Positions 11,427 to 23,947 are shown, numbered from the stretch's first letter. The stretch: 64,000 bases of DNA from Gigaspora rosea (GCA_003550325.1 QKWP01000639.1:134252-198251), one strand, 5' to 3'. The notes: generated by a model from the letters alone, not told the origin. Numbers and translations: made by a program.

Positions 11427-11592
11427 GTTTGCCAGGGCGACCCCCTAATGGTCGATGTCAACGCCACAGCTGCAGCAGCATATAATTCACCATTTTGTCA
11501 GATAATCGAAAACATCCTTATCATCATCTAGTAACTCCCGTCTAAACAAAAGGCTTGATCATTAGCGAACTTTAGGGGCCACCCTGGCAAAC
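11427..11592. mobile_element. MITE with GTTTGCCAGGG ends
   Basis: GTTTGCCAGGGCGACCCCCT at the left pairs with AGGGGCCACCCTGGCAAAC at the right. The 166-base unit is richer in G+C than its surroundings. No clear target duplication is visible. Confidence 0.65.
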
Positions 11593-13334
11593 TCCGTCAT
11601 ACCCATGGGATAAACTAGTTAACTCTAACTCTAGACAATGTTGTGTTCATAAGTTTATAAACTCATACAGGGTCACCAAAATTCCGGTCGGAATACTTCA
11701 GAGTGCGTCAGAATGCTGGATCGGAATCGATCAATTTTGCCCAAGATCACTGAAAATTTTACTAATGAAATCATATCCGTTCATTAAGACTGATAATTTT
11801 GCTATAGAACCTACTAACAACTAACATAAATTGAATATCACGACATAATCGGTCACGTTGCAGAACATGTGAAACTGGCCAATACCAACCTTCATCGCAT
11901 CCCCAATTTCATCATACTCGCGTACAAGCCTCAATTCTATCTTTTTCCGATACCGAATCAACCTTTCGAAAAAAATGTAGAAATTCAGAAATTAATAAAT
12001 AAATAAATTGAAATAATATAAAGTAACACAAATCTGTGCTATTATCAGCAGTGATCGCTGCATTAACAGATTTTAATTACCTTCTTTTTTCGGTTTTGGT
12101 TCGTTAATGTTGCAGGCTTTTTATTAAAACTATAGAACTTTGGAGTAATAAGCGTTATAAAGTAAATGTCATGACAGTTACGACATTACGATACTTTTAA
12201 TGTAGCTGATGTATCCATACGTCTTCAAATTTCTGCACCTATAATAAAAGATATTACTAATACTCCCACTCCCACCCGCTATTACAAAACTAAAAAAGGG
12301 GACAATGCGTTCACCGAGGCTTACACTCGCGGGCAGAGCTAACGAGCCCTTAAACCGCTCCCTCAAAGAGGGTGCCCCCAAAAAAGAGGGAAGTCAGTAG
12401 AACTCTACCGTCCTCCCTCCCGGCGTATAAAGTACTGGTTTGCATACAGTAACAGCAATGAAGACGATCTTAAATGTTCCCCCAAATTTCTGAAATAACG
12501 AAACTAGACATTACTTATCAAAGTAACCAGGCGGACCTAGACATTACTTATCCAAGTAACCAGACGGACTTAAATCAGAGTTGGGTAGAGTACATTATTT
12601 GTCAGAACATATAAACGTCTAGACATTGCCTTGTGTTACCATGAAGGCCTAACAGTACACTACACGACCGAAAAATTGTGACGAGCAAACACTGAAATCT
12701 GGGGGTTTATATAAAAAATTGAGAAATGTGGGATTTATGGATTGCACGTAAAAAAAAAAACGCGAAATCTGATTGGTTCATCATAATTATGTATTGATGC
12801 AATTATGACGATTCACATGATCGCATGATCATTTATGGTCAGGTGATGTCAAAATAAAAATTTCGATCTTCGTGTAACATAAACAACTTAACAGTGACAA
12901 CTAGCTTCGTTTCTAAGTAAACAATGCGTATCATGAAATTTTACATATAATGAGAAGATTTTTTATGTTATTAAAATAAACAAAAAAGATGTATTACACA
13001 AAATCAACCGATTGTCCGGTCACGTGATTTGTCGATGCAATATTAGTTAAATAAAAAAAATTAATTTATGTTAGGGTTTTGGTTTGGGTAAAGGTTAGAA
13101 AGAGCTATTGTATAGCAAAATTGCACGAAGAAAATTTTTTATTAGGAACATAAAAGCGATTAACTAGTCTAAATTTTATGATTAAACGTTTTTTTTGCTT
13201 TGATTTTCTTTATTATGTCGAAAATCACGTGAGCAGAAAATCGACCCTACGCCCTGGCGTTGTAAACAATTGCTTCCGCAATTTTCGCAATTGTAATTTT
13301 TGCAATATTAAAATTTTAGTAAACATTACTTTTC
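11593..13334. other. Repeat-rich stretch without a supported gene
   Basis: It contains a copy of the CATACAGGGTCACCAAAATT repeat family (from about 11646), also seen at 23165-23633 and 50844-51019. A GC-richer block lies at about 12200-12450. Near-direct repeats of TAGACATTACTTATC occur at about 12507 and 12538, and a telomere-like core (TTAGGGTTTTGGTTTGGG) at 13072. The 12178-12381 open frame on the minus strand lies in the GC-richer block and has no family resemblance. Confidence 0.45.
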
Positions 13335-13650
13335 ACTTTTTAATACTAACGTTTGGTAATTCATGAACTTTTACAACTCTTCGAATTCTTAATAAAATAC
13401 AATAATAAATATTGCACGATAACAATCATATCGTATTAAATAATTTTTTTTTTTATCGAATATTAAAGTATCTATTATACTGTGTAAAGTTATTAATTAA
13501 ATCAACTTTTTAATACTAACGTTTGGTAATTCAAGAACTTTACAACTCTTAATAAAATACAATAATAAATATTGCCATATCGCATTAAATAATTTTTTTT
13601 TTATAGAATATTAAAGTATCTATTATACTGTGTAAAGTTATTAATTAAAT
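13335..13650 (+). repeat. Tandem duplication of an approximately 160-bp unit
   Basis: Two adjacent copies start at about 13335 and 13505, each beginning ACTTTTTAATACTAACG and ending near GTGTAAAGTTATTAATTAAA. The second has small deletions. No coding content is seen. Confidence 0.85.
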
Positions 13651-13672
13651 AAACTAGGCCATTCATATTTAT

Positions 13673-14421
13673 TGTCCGAAGCGTAGCGAGGACGATCTCT
13701 GTTTCTATGAGAATTATTGGTTCCCGTGATGATCAGCAATCAGCTTAATAGTTCTCTAGGTTGCTTAACGTAAATGCATTTTTTACTTCGGACTTATATC
13801 AGATTCTGATTTCCTAGTATTTTCAGTTAGAGCAGGGCAAAAAGTCATAACACGGGCAACTTTTATATAAAACCGATGTTCGCCTTTAAAATTGATTATA
13901 TTTGTTAGAAGTTTGTTTGTTCAAGTAATATCAAAAAAAGAAATAAGAAATTTTTACTTGAACAATCAGTACGCACATAACGATAAATATTTAAGCACAT
14001 TATTAATTTATTTATTATTTTTTTTTTGAATTACATTCTAACATTTGTATGCTTAATGAGTATCGAATAAAGAAGTTTTTATTTGAGCAACTAATACGCA
14101 CATAATGACAAATATTTAAGCACATCATTTATTTGTTTATTTTATTTATTTTATTTGTTTTTTGAATTACATTGCACTACTTGTATGTTAATAAAGTACC
14201 GAATAAAGAAATTTTTACTTGAACAACTAGTACACACATAACGATAAATATTTAAGAACGTTTTTTATTTATTTTAAAAATTACATTTTATTTCTGTGAA
14301 ATTTTTGCTTCTCTTTGTAACTGTATAACCAAAAAATACTTGTAACGATAAATTTTGAGGGAATATGGTAATTGGATTTTAATTTTAATTTTAATTTATT
14401 ATCCTCAGCTACGCTTCGGAA
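13673..14421. mobile_element. Element with TGTCCGAAGCGTAGCGAGGA ends and internal tandem repeats
   Basis: The left end TGTCCGAAGCGTAGCGAGGA is the inverse of the right end TCCTCAGCTACGCTTCGGA. The interior carries three tandem copies of an approximately 130-bp unit. The same terminal motif bounds 41684-41896, so this is a dispersed family. No transposase reading frame remains. Confidence 0.7.
13925..14290 (+). repeat. Three tandem copies of a ~130-bp unit
   Basis: Each unit contains TTTTTACTTGAACAAC (or TTTTTATTTGAGCAAC), then a GTACGCACATAACGATAA-like segment, AATATTTAAGCAC, and a T-rich stretch ending GAATTACATT. Copies start near 13945, 14075 and 14212. Confidence 0.8.
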
Positions 14422-15450
14422 ACTTTATTTCTAGACATTAGAAATTAGTAGGGTACAGTACAATAAACGGTTAACTGTTAAGCTATCCGGATACCCGAAT
14501 TATAAAATTGATAAACAGATAAATTATTGAGATATCCGGTTAATTTAAGATATCATATAGGATAGTATAGGGTAAAATACTTATAATAAATATTTTAATT
14601 TGCGTATTATTTATATACTATCATCAACCGGTGTAAAACTTCTCTACATCATAAATTTAATGTATTTTAAATAAGAACATGATTTTAATATTTCATTTGT
14701 TTATTATATTTATTTAATAGGTCGATATAAATCAATTACACACTAAACTTTAATCTTATACTGGCTTTCAATTTTTTGTAAATATAATAATAATTATTAT
14801 ATTATCTATATGAATATATACTTGTACAGTAAGTACTTATTTTATTTTTTCTATTACATACATTACACAGTTCGGAATACAATAAGAAAAACGCAAATTG
14901 AACGCTGCGTGATAAAAGGATTATTCTATACTATTATTGTACCATGTCATTTCTGAATTTACGTCTATTCTGAATTGACAAATCATGAGAACACAGCAAT
15001 GTAATAAATTATTGATCATAATTACTTATTAATATTGGTAATTTCATTAAGCGTGATACACCATCCTGATACACTTCCAATTAAATACAATAACTCAAAT
15101 TTTTTACATATTAATAAGCAAACAAAAAATATATATAATACCTGAGTATATATATAACATATTTCTAAAAATTTTTTTATAAGTTCTTGATTTAATATTT
15201 TTTTAAAAATATTCAAATTTATTCAATTTTTTAAAAAAAATTAATAAAAAACTAAAAATTTTTGGTTTTTTAAAAGTTAACTAAATAAAATTAAGTGTTG
15301 CTTTGTGCTACTACGCAAGTAACTTGGTGTAACAATTACAAAAAGGGCTGTAAAATTTTATCTAAAGTTATTAAGTAAAAAAAAGAGCTACTGCATTGAA
15401 TAAAGTACCAATTTCTTGTGTAACATTACAATTTTAATAATACATAATAT
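14422..15450. other. AT-rich sequence, no gene seen
   Basis: There are no supported reading frames. Words GATATCCGG and TATCCGGATA occur near 14485-14545. The remainder is low-complexity A/T with weak repeats. Confidence 0.5.
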
Positions 15451-15734
15451 TTAAAAATCTATAACTTTTGATCCACTGATTCAATTTAAATGATTTAACT
15501 ATCAAAATGATCCCCTCAACGAGATGATTCTAATGAATCTAAAATCAAACAGATATAATCACGTGATCAAGAGATCGACAAAGTTTTATATTATATATAA
15601 ATCTTTGTCGATCTCTTGATCACGTGATTGTATCCGGATGATTTTAGATTCATTAGAATCATCTCGTTGAGGGGATCATTTTGATAGTTAAATCATTTAA
15701 ATTGAATCAGTGATCAAAAGTTATAGATTTTTAA
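15451..15734. repeat. Near-perfect palindrome (foldback element), arms ~135 bases
   Basis: The left arm begins TTAAAAATCTATAACTTTTG and the right arm ends CAAAAGTTATAGATTTTTAA. The arms pair almost completely around a short TATATTATATATAA spacer and include CACGTGATCAAGAGATCGAC. The same family, more diverged and split by an inserted element, is at 60740-61445. A transcript would fold into a long hairpin. Confidence 0.9.
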
Positions 15735-15949
15735 ATTTTATATAATTATTTGATATAAAATTCAATTATTAAGATCGAAAAAGATTTAACTAATGTATAT
15801 TTTATTTATTTTTATTATTTAAAACTATAGCTATATTTAATCCCAAAAGCTTAGCCATAAATAGCAATAATTAGATAAAATATTAATTATAAAATTTTTA
15901 ATATGTTATATTAATATGCAATGTATCAGAAGTGATGAAATTACCCATA

Positions 15950-16640
15950 ATTACAATGATATATTGATCTTCAATCACGTTTCTTGTGAAACATGAAATG
16001 TGAAGGGGATGACTGTGTCGCTTATGCTGATTTCCTCAGGATCCTTTTATGGTAAAAGATATGAATCTCGTTTATCCTTTATTGGAAAGAAGTTAAGTTT
16101 TTAATTCTTTATTAGGTGTGTCATTATGATGAAATAGTTACGTCGTTTACCAGTACGATCACGTTGAATGTGTAACATGAAATCTGTAGAGGGACTGATT
16201 TCTTTAGAATCCTGTTACGGTAAAAGTTATAATTATCGTTTATCCGTTATTGGAAAGAAGTTAATTTTTTAATTTCGATTATGAGTATATACAGTACATA
16301 TGTAGTGTATGAAGGAAAATTAAACTTATGATCGATAAATATTAAATATTAAAATATTCTGGTTTACGTATCACTTTGATTATAGGTGATGATTTTCGTT
16401 AGTTGAGTGATGGGCTCAATAGTATTACGAGGTTGAATTTTTTTCCTTTTTTTTTTTTTACGATATATAACATATAACAATTTGCACGAAAAGGATTCTT
16501 TGTGCTGGTATGATCATGTGCATGTATAACATGAGTGTAAATGAGTTCAACTTTTCTGGTAAGTCTTATGCGAGAGAGCCTTATGGTGAGAATTGTGATT
16601 TCTGTTTGTCTGCTTTAAAGAGTTAAGACCCTTTGATTAG
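15950..16640 (+). repeat. Three degenerate tandem units with GGTAAAAG...TTATTGGAAAGAAG
   Basis: Units at about 15950-16100 and 16118-16275 share CATGAAAT, GATTTC, GAATCCT or GGATCCT, GGTAAAAG, TCGTTTATCC and TATTGGAAAGAAGTTAA. A third, more diverged unit lies at about 16480-16640. Short frames such as GKRYESRLSFIGKKL appear but are not maintained between units. The function is unknown. Confidence 0.6.
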
Positions 16641-18121
16641 GTATATAATATTAATATCATAATTAAATTACTTACCAGTTACATAAAATGTATTATATTA
16701 ACGATTATGATGATATTTGATAATCATTATAACTATATTTGATAATCGAATATACCAGTATGATCACATGTAAATTTATCATTATGACGTTAAAGGCTAT
16801 TAATTTCAAAAATGAATAAATGATTATCAAATTTTTAAATTCATGTTTTTTTTGGAATTTGGCATTTTCGTCACGGCTTCAATGTTTATAAAATTTTTCT
16901 GGTTTTGATTTTTTGATTTTGGGTTCATCTTTTGCTTAGTAACTATTTTTGTCCTGCCTTGGTCAACTTACCTGCATTCACCTTTTACTGACTAATAAGC
17001 TTATTTTACAGATCAATTCAGTTAAGTTGTTTCGTAATATGTTTACTGACAGCTCATTTTGCAAAGTAATTCTAATTATTATCATTAGAATTAAATGTAG
17101 AATCAGATTATATGAGTTATTGGTTAATTATAGAATGAACTCGTATGTAAACTAATCAATCATCTGTAAAATAAGCTTGCCAGTGAAGCAAATGTCGATG
17201 TAATGCAGTATCTTTAAAGTAACTATACAATTATCGAGAGCCGCAGTAATTTGGGAAGTTTGTCAAATGCAAGATTGGACTTTATGGAATAAATATTCAA
17301 TTTGTCGCAGATGCAGGTATTTTCAGTTTAATGTTCTAATTGCATCTGATTATTGGAATCAAATTACTAAAAGATTATCCTTTTTTCTAGAGCAATATAT
17401 TATTGTTTGCTTAGTTATTGGTAAGTACAAGTGGGTTCCAGACCATTCAGGCAATATAAGGACCTTTTATTTGGTAATTAGGCTCTATAGCTGCGATGAC
17501 AGTACAAGGGGGTAAGTATAAAATTTAATTCAGTTCACTTTAATGATTGTGTTTCAATTGTAAATATAAAGTTTAATTCTGTTTACTTTAACGTTTGTAC
17601 AATTAGGCCATGCAAAATTAATTTGCATTTTGCATTATCTACTGACCCATTTCTTCAATTTTTTCAATTTTTTTCAATTTTTTTTAGATCCCAATTGTGC
17701 CGATTTTTGACAGAAAAAAATATAATTGCCTACCCAAATTTGATTCCTTATTGTACAAAAGAAAAAATTAATCTTGTATAACTTTAAACATGAGTATTAT
17801 TCTATTAATTTATAGTTGATTTAAAAAAAATGACCAACCGACCCATGTTTTCAAATTCTATGTAATGCAAACCAAAAAATCAACTTTACATGAAACTGAA
17901 ATCGGTATAAAGCTAAATTTGGTCACTTTAATGACTACGTTTCAAGAAAATGTATGAATATTTAAAATAATCATTTAAATTCTGTTAAGTCTTTTTCATT
18001 TTGTATTACCTACTGACACTTTTTTTCAATTGTTTTGAAATTTTTTTCACTATTCTCATCTGGTGTCACCCAATGGAGCAATATACTCCTTAAACCAAAA
18101 TAAAGATTGACCTGGTTCTGC
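16641..18121. other. No gene recognised
   Basis: Open frames at 16949-17155 and 17267-17515 (+) show no family resemblance and no repeat-independent support. A pair of diverged direct repeats carries CACTTTAATGATTGTGTTTC, CACTTTAATGACTACGTTTC and CTACTGACCCATTTCTTCAA (about 17535-18030). Confidence 0.4.
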
Positions 18122-18407
18122 TAGAGTTCCTCAAATTCAAATCAAATCAAATATTGGATCAATTTGAATTTGATCAAATCAAATTGACCCTGATTTGAAT
18201 TTGATTTGATTCAAATATTTGTATTTGAATTTGATTTGAATTTGAATTTATAATAGTAATTTTCAAATCAAATCAAATATTTGTCAAATCAAATCAAATT
18301 TGGCAATATTTGAATTTGATCAAATCAAATATAGTCGAATTTGAATTTGAATTTGATCAAATATTTGATTCAAATATTTGAAAATCAAATCAAATTGCGG
18401 AACCCTA
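18122..18407. mobile_element. hAT-like MITE built of CAAATTTGAATTTGAT words
   Basis: The ends are TAGAGTTCC and GGAACCCTA. The flanks GGTTCTGC and GGTTCTGT match at 7 of 8 bases, compatible with a hAT-type 8-bp target duplication. The interior is an unusual low-complexity composition of AAATCAAATCAAAT and its complement, which makes the whole element self-complementary at many registers. Confidence 0.65.
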
Positions 18408-19369
18408 GGTTCTGTGAGGCATCACATGCTGTGCAGCTACCCTAATCATTTGATATTTATAATTTATTGTTTTATCTTTTTTTTATACACTTTATTGAGC
18501 AAGGATATGGCTTCGTGACTCATGAAATTCATTATAATGAATGTCTAAATACTAAAAAATTCAGATCTTTAGTGTAATCTGAAATTCAAGCTAAACCTTT
18601 AAGGCACTTTGTATTAGTGTAACTGAAGAACTGCTCATATCTAAACAAGTTAGGAATAACTTGGGAACACAAGTTTGTTATGTCAAAAATTTTACAAAAT
18701 AATCTGTACTACTACCAGATCTTAATCTTTGACACACAAAAATTAGCATAGCTCACTGTTGTCTGACATGTTTCTTGTTAATTTATTAAATTCGAAATTG
18801 GCATTTCATTTTGTTAGATATTTGGTATATTTCAAATAAAACAGCTTCATATTAACACTTGTAGCCAAATTCGTAAATGTACTAAGTAAAGTGATGACAT
18901 TTTGTGCTCATATAGAATCTGGATTCAATAATAGGATTTATCCAGATTTGGATTACATCTGGATACACAAAGTAGGATCTGATTATAATCCGGATGGCCC
19001 TCAAAGAATAGGATCAAAACATTATTATTATCAAATAAGAAATGTACAAATCTTATTTATTTAATTCTGAAACCCTTTAATATGCTAGATCTCTTTGTCT
19101 GTACACTAATGACACCTGACGAATATGATGTTAGAATAAAATGTACAAAGTACAAACTTCATGCATCATTTATTATATTGATAATATAGATTTACTTTAT
19201 TCTATTGATGCATTTATAAAATAAATATTATATCAGATATAACCGTTATCCTTTTATTTGAATAGGATATAAACCTGGTTATTAGATTTTGTTAAAGGTT
19301 ACAACCTTACGGATAAAGAGTTATCCATGTACAAGCACTATTAGAAACCTGTTAAGTCACTTAAAGACG
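18408..19369. other. No gene seen
   Basis: AT-rich sequence. The part at 18900-19020 repeats GGATTTATCCAGATTTGGAT-like words also found inside the element at 4477-5540. Confidence 0.45.
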
Positions 19370-22225
19370 TCTGTCTAAGGATGTTAACAGAGTGCTCCAG
19401 TAGTGTGGTGCATACTCTGGCAGAGTATCTTTTAACACCCACCACGCTAAAGTATGAATCAGAGCATACTCCAAAGTGTAACCCAGAGTATAATCCAGAG
19501 TAATATGTACTAAGCACTCCAGAGTTTATAGTAAGACTTCCAAATGATTGGTTGATTTAAATCAATTGTCCAGACTAAATTTTATTTAAAGCTGTCTTCA
19601 TTATTTTCAGAACATCTTATTAAAAAATTAGGCAAATAAATATTCTGCCAATTCGATTTTGGTATAATCTATGGTAATGTTTATGATTTACGGAGAAAGC
19701 TATCTTCATAAATAATAAATGTTACTCTAGATCATACCAATATTGAATTAGCAGAACATTTGTTCAGTTAATTTTTTATAAATGTTCCAGGAATAATGGT
19801 GTAATAAATATCATAGCTCAAAATTTGTCTAATTGGCCAGTGCAAGTCAATTTCCTAGTGAACTTATTTATACTTTTAAAGTACTTTTTGAGAACACAAT
19901 TATTGAATAATTGTAGTCAAATTGAAATCAGTAAGTATTGGATTTACTATAAGAAACCTGAATGACGAATAATGTAATAGGTCAATTTTTACTACATATT
20001 AATATTAGGTACATATAGTAGCCAACAAAAGTAACATCCAATTTGCAGATCACTAACACATGAGCAAATAAAGTAGCTATTGAATGCCCCTTTTAACATT
20101 TTCAAAGAGATTTTTTTTATCTTGTTTCTCGACTTCTGAATAAGCACCAGGAAAGAAAAAAAGTCCAGAAATCCACCTTAAGGTGTTGCACACCTAATAA
20201 CCTACAAAGATTAAGAAATTACTCTGTTTTATGCCAAAACATAACCACTTAGTTAACTACATAAGAAATGTAGTGTGCCTACACAATAAGTTTATGGCTT
20301 TTTAAACAATATATAAGAACTAAAAAAATAAAATTTTTATTATAGTTTAGGTGCTTTTCAGTCCTCAAAAAGCAAAAAAAAAATACTCTATGAAAAAAAG
20401 CATTAGAGAAATAATGCAAGCCATTGCACAACCATATTCATGATCTGGGGCTTGTTCAGTTTGTTGTTTATAGCTAAGGTCCTGTATTGTGTTATAATTA
20501 AGTTTTATATAATAATAAAAAGCTCATATTCTATAAGTTATAATATAACTATACATTAAGCTTTAATATTAGAAAAAAATGATAGAAATGTATATGAATA
20601 AAAGTGCACCATTTTTTGACGAAACACAAAGAGAAACAAATGAGTAAACCTAAAATGCTGAAGTATATAATATTACACAATGAAAAAAAAACTGGGCAGT
20701 TGGTGTCAAGTTTTAGGGGTAGATAGGTTTGGTAATAGCTTGAGGGTGTATCACAGTTGTAGTTAAAAGTTCATTAGCATTTAATTCAAATTTAAATAAA
20801 AAAAATAATAAAATTTCTTATATTAAGATTCTTAAAAACTATCTTTTTATGTTTTGTGTTTTATTTGTTCATTAATCAAAGTATATTTAATGTTTTGATA
20901 TGATAATTGTCATTTTTGTATTATTAGAAAAGCTACAAAATCGTTTAAAATCAAAAAAATTGAATTATGATGTAAATAATGGAAGACCCCTTGGCCTAAA
21001 TATATTAAAAACAATTAGAAAGCATAAAAAAAAATCCAAAAGTTTAAAACCCTTTTGAAAAGCATAAATAATCTTAAAACCAGTTTAAAAAAAGGATACT
21101 AAAACCTTAATGCATTCATTCTTTGAGTGGTTTTGGGCTCAATAATAAAAAAACTAATAATATTGAATGCATACGTGCATTCAATAATGTATTAAATTAA
21201 TAAAAAATTTTTTTTGATATATATGTGGCCAAAATTATATTAATAAAAATTTTCTATTTTGAGCAAAAATCATGCGTTACTTTTGTTGGCTACTATATAT
21301 GCACCAAGGAATAAATACATGCTAAAACCAGTTTGGTACAGCTTTTTATAGAATTTAGTTTATATTAAAATTATGGCAGTAGTATCAATTCGGAAGTATG
21401 TTAATTACAAAAAAGATAGTAAACTGGTCAAAAAAGTCAAACAAAATTGTGCACATACATATGTATTTTCTTCAATTTAGGTAGCTTTTACTCAAAGGGC
21501 TAGTAAACAATTGTTTGAGTAAGTTATGCACTAAAGAAGCAAAGTAAATAATAGCTTAAGTTATGCTTGTACTAAAAAGCTAGTAAACAATAGCTTGTAT
21601 GAGTCATGCTTGTACTAAAGGGGCAAAGTAAACAATAGCTTGAGTGAGTCATGCTTGTGCTAAAAGGGCTTGTAAAGAAATTGACAGAGCATAGATCGAT
21701 TTTTCAATTATATGATTTTCTTGCATCAATAGTCTTTGCAAAAAAATTAATTTACGTAATAGGGTTTGAGTAAATATTGGCAGTTAAAAAGACCACTGTA
21801 TGGCAAAATTGCACGAGAAAACTTTTTATTAAACCCAGTTAGATGATTTGCTAGTATAAGTTTTGCAATAAACACAATTTTTGCAAAAATAATATTTGTT
21901 TTGAATTTTTTTATATTACACATGATCCTGATTTTTTAATTGGCTAATTTATTTCAGAAGATCATATACTCAAAAAATCTATCCTATGCCTAGTACTGTT
22001 GGCTAGTAAATGATAACCTGTAATATAAATTCATTTAACAAAAAAATATATAATTCTCCAGAGTATAACCTACTTTATATAATAATACTACTCTGAAGTA
22101 TTTTACTTCTATTCCAAGTATCATAATAACCCAAAGTTGTGTTATGCCAAAACCACACCAGTATGGAGTGGGTATACTTTAGAATTACACTGAATTATAT
22201 TACTCTATTAACATCTCTACATTTG
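19370..22225. mobile_element. Possible larger inverted-repeat element containing a nested Tc1-like relic
   Basis: AAGGATGTTAACAGAGTG at about 19376 pairs with TACTCTATTAACATCTCTAC near 22200. Inside each end, CAGAGTATAC-type words recur (19400-19520 and 22050-22170). The arms are diverged and the boundaries approximate. The nested 20016-21296 element lies near the middle. Confidence 0.4.
20016..21296 (+). mobile_element. Decayed Tc1/mariner-like transposon
   Basis: The ends TAGTAGCCAACAAAAGTAAC and GTTACTTTTGTTGGCTACTA are perfect or near-perfect inverted repeats about 1.28 kb apart, flanked by TA. This length suits a Tc1/mariner element. On the plus strand at about 20435-20500 the frame reads FMIWGLFSLLFIAKVL. 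That resembles the conserved V-M-V-W-G-C-F-S block between the catalytic acidic residues of Tc1-type transposases. The rest of the coding region is full of stops and A/T. The terminal repeats are solid; the transposase identification rests on one short block. Confidence 0.55.
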
Positions 22226-22544
22226 TCATGTCGCATAATTAGCAATAAAAATTAGTACTACAGAGTTACCATATTATTATGAACACTTTTTAAAATCTAT
22301 ATTGTGCTAAATAAATAAGATATAAAGCTAAAAATTGTATAAAATATTACTTAATCTATAGCTTTTAAATAAAAAAAAGTTTGCAAAATTCTATGCAGTA
22401 GTTTTAAGTTACAAAAGAGGCAATTGGCTAAATGTATATGAAGATACAAGTAGTTGAGTAATATGTTTATTAATTCCGACTTGGAACAATTGTATAAGTG
22501 AGCGTAAACTAAGTTCACGATGTCAGGTGATGTAGGATTGTGAA
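21297..22544. other. No gene; repeated words and AT-rich sequence
   Basis: A short tandem array at 21490-21670 repeats GGGCTAGTAAACAATAGCTTG and AGTCATGCTTGTACTAAA about four times. A degenerate copy of the AAATTGCACGAGAAAACTTTT module lies near 21805. Block 22310-22410 is inverted relative to 1265-1345. Confidence 0.45.
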
Positions 22545-23130
22545 GCTATTTTCATCCACCTTTTCTATTGGTTGTACTATGTAAACATGTGACGATCTTT
22601 TTTATATTTTTATATTTTCTAGCAAAGGTTTCTCAACGACTATATGATTATACTTAATAAAAATTTTTCTATTTTAATTCTACAAAAGTTTTATAACTGA
22701 AATTATAAAGCTCCATTGGTTTTTTCCTGATAAAGAAATATAGCTAAGATCATAATGTTTAAAATTTAAATGAAAATTTCTCGATAACTACTGAATAAAA
22801 TTTTTTTATTTAATTATAAGATTGTCTTGGTTCAATAGTTTTCAAGAAATTTCATTTAAATTTTAAACATCATAATCGTAACTATATTTTATAATTTTTG
22901 ATAGTTTTTTTTTTAAACTTTAAATGATGTTTTCTCGATAGTACTGGGCCTAACTTGATGAAACTTTACTTATTTCAATTCTACAAGCTTGTAGAATTAT
23001 AATAATAATAATAATAATAATAAATTTCATCATGTTTAGTCACATAATCGATGAAAAACCTTTACTAGAAAATATAAAAATATAAGAAGGATCGTTACAT
23101 TTTTTTAAATAGTACAGCCAATAGAAAAGA
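22545..23130. repeat. Foldback element with ~140-base arms
   Basis: The left arm (ACCTTTTCTATTGGTTGTAC through CTAGCAAAGGTTTCTCAACG) pairs with the right arm (TCGATGAAAAACCTTTACTA through CAGCCAATAGAAAAGATG). The interior also contains shorter inverted segments (GAAAATTTCTCGATA and TTCAAGAAATTTCATTT). Confidence 0.8.
22997..23023 (+). repeat. (ATA)n microsatellite
   Basis: About nine uninterrupted ATA units lie inside the 22545-23130 foldback element. Confidence 0.9.
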
Positions 23131-23164
23131 TGAGTGAAAAAATTAGTAAATGCCTAAATTTTCA

Positions 23165-23633
23165 TACAGGAAGGTCACGGGTTGGAACACTTCTGGGTGC
23201 ATCGGAATTATGGTCAGCCGGATCGGAATTGATCAATTTTGCCCAAATTATTAAAAATTTACATATCCATTCATTAAGTAAAAAATACCCAGTTGATAAT
23301 TTTAGGGTTGACAAATGACTTTTAAATGATGTAAATGACATTGTGATATTGTCATTTGTCACTTTGTCATTTAGAAAGTAAATGAAAATGACAAATAGGT
23401 TATATTTAAAAATGCTGAGATCATTAAGGTTTTGTGTCATTTCAGTTATTTTGCCCGAAGTCTTAATATGTTATTTTTAAATGACAAAAATAACAAATGA
23501 CCTATGTCATTTGTCATGAAAATTTCAATGAATTGTCATTTGCCAACCCTGCAATAGAACCTGCTAACAACAAGGGCTAAACGCCGACCTAGATCCAACG
23601 CATCCGACCCGAAATTTGGTTACCTGTTCGGCT
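23165..23633. mobile_element. Copy of the CATACAGGGTCACC repeat family, interrupted by a second element
   Basis: The left side (GGTCACGGGTTGGAACACTT, CGGATCGGAATTGATCAATT) matches 11646-11760. The right side (CCGACCCGAAATTTGGTTAC) is the inverted end. The internal join GATAATTTT/GCAATAGAACC is continuous in the 11791 copy but here is split by the 23304-23550 element. Confidence 0.6.
23304..23550. mobile_element. MITE with AGGGTTGACAAATGAC ends
   Basis: AGGGTTGACAAATGAC at the left pairs with GTCATTTGCCAACCCT at the right. The interior is dense in AAATGACA words. The paralogous copy near 11791 gives the unoccupied sequence GATAATTTTGCTATAG, showing insertion exactly after TTTT with no visible target duplication. 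Confidence 0.7.
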
Positions 23634-23947
23634 GAATCAATTTTGCAAAAATTTGACTAATGAAATCATGCTATAGGATCCGCAGAGCTTAACGCCGCCC
23701 TAAATCTGACGCATCCGACCTAGAAATTTGGTTACCCTCCTGTAAAAATCTAATTTATGCCGGAAATCACGGGACCTCAAAAATCGATCTTATGCTCTAG
23801 TGTTATTTCCAATCGGCTAATTCTGACAAAAACAAACCCAAGTACGTACTGGTAATCATCTTCACCTTGTCTTGAATTAACCTGATTGGAAAAGTGGAAG
23901 GTTATTTTCAGGGCAAAGACCCATATCTTTTAGTTAGTTATATATGC

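Noticed and set aside
12178..12381. 67-codon minus-strand frame in a GC-richer block
   Set aside because: The Gly/Ser/Leu composition follows the repeat-like block; no family match could be recognised.
17267..17515. 82-codon plus-strand frame with a Cys-Arg-Arg-Cys motif
   Set aside because: No recognisable domain, no conserved copy elsewhere in the window and no convincing exon neighbours.
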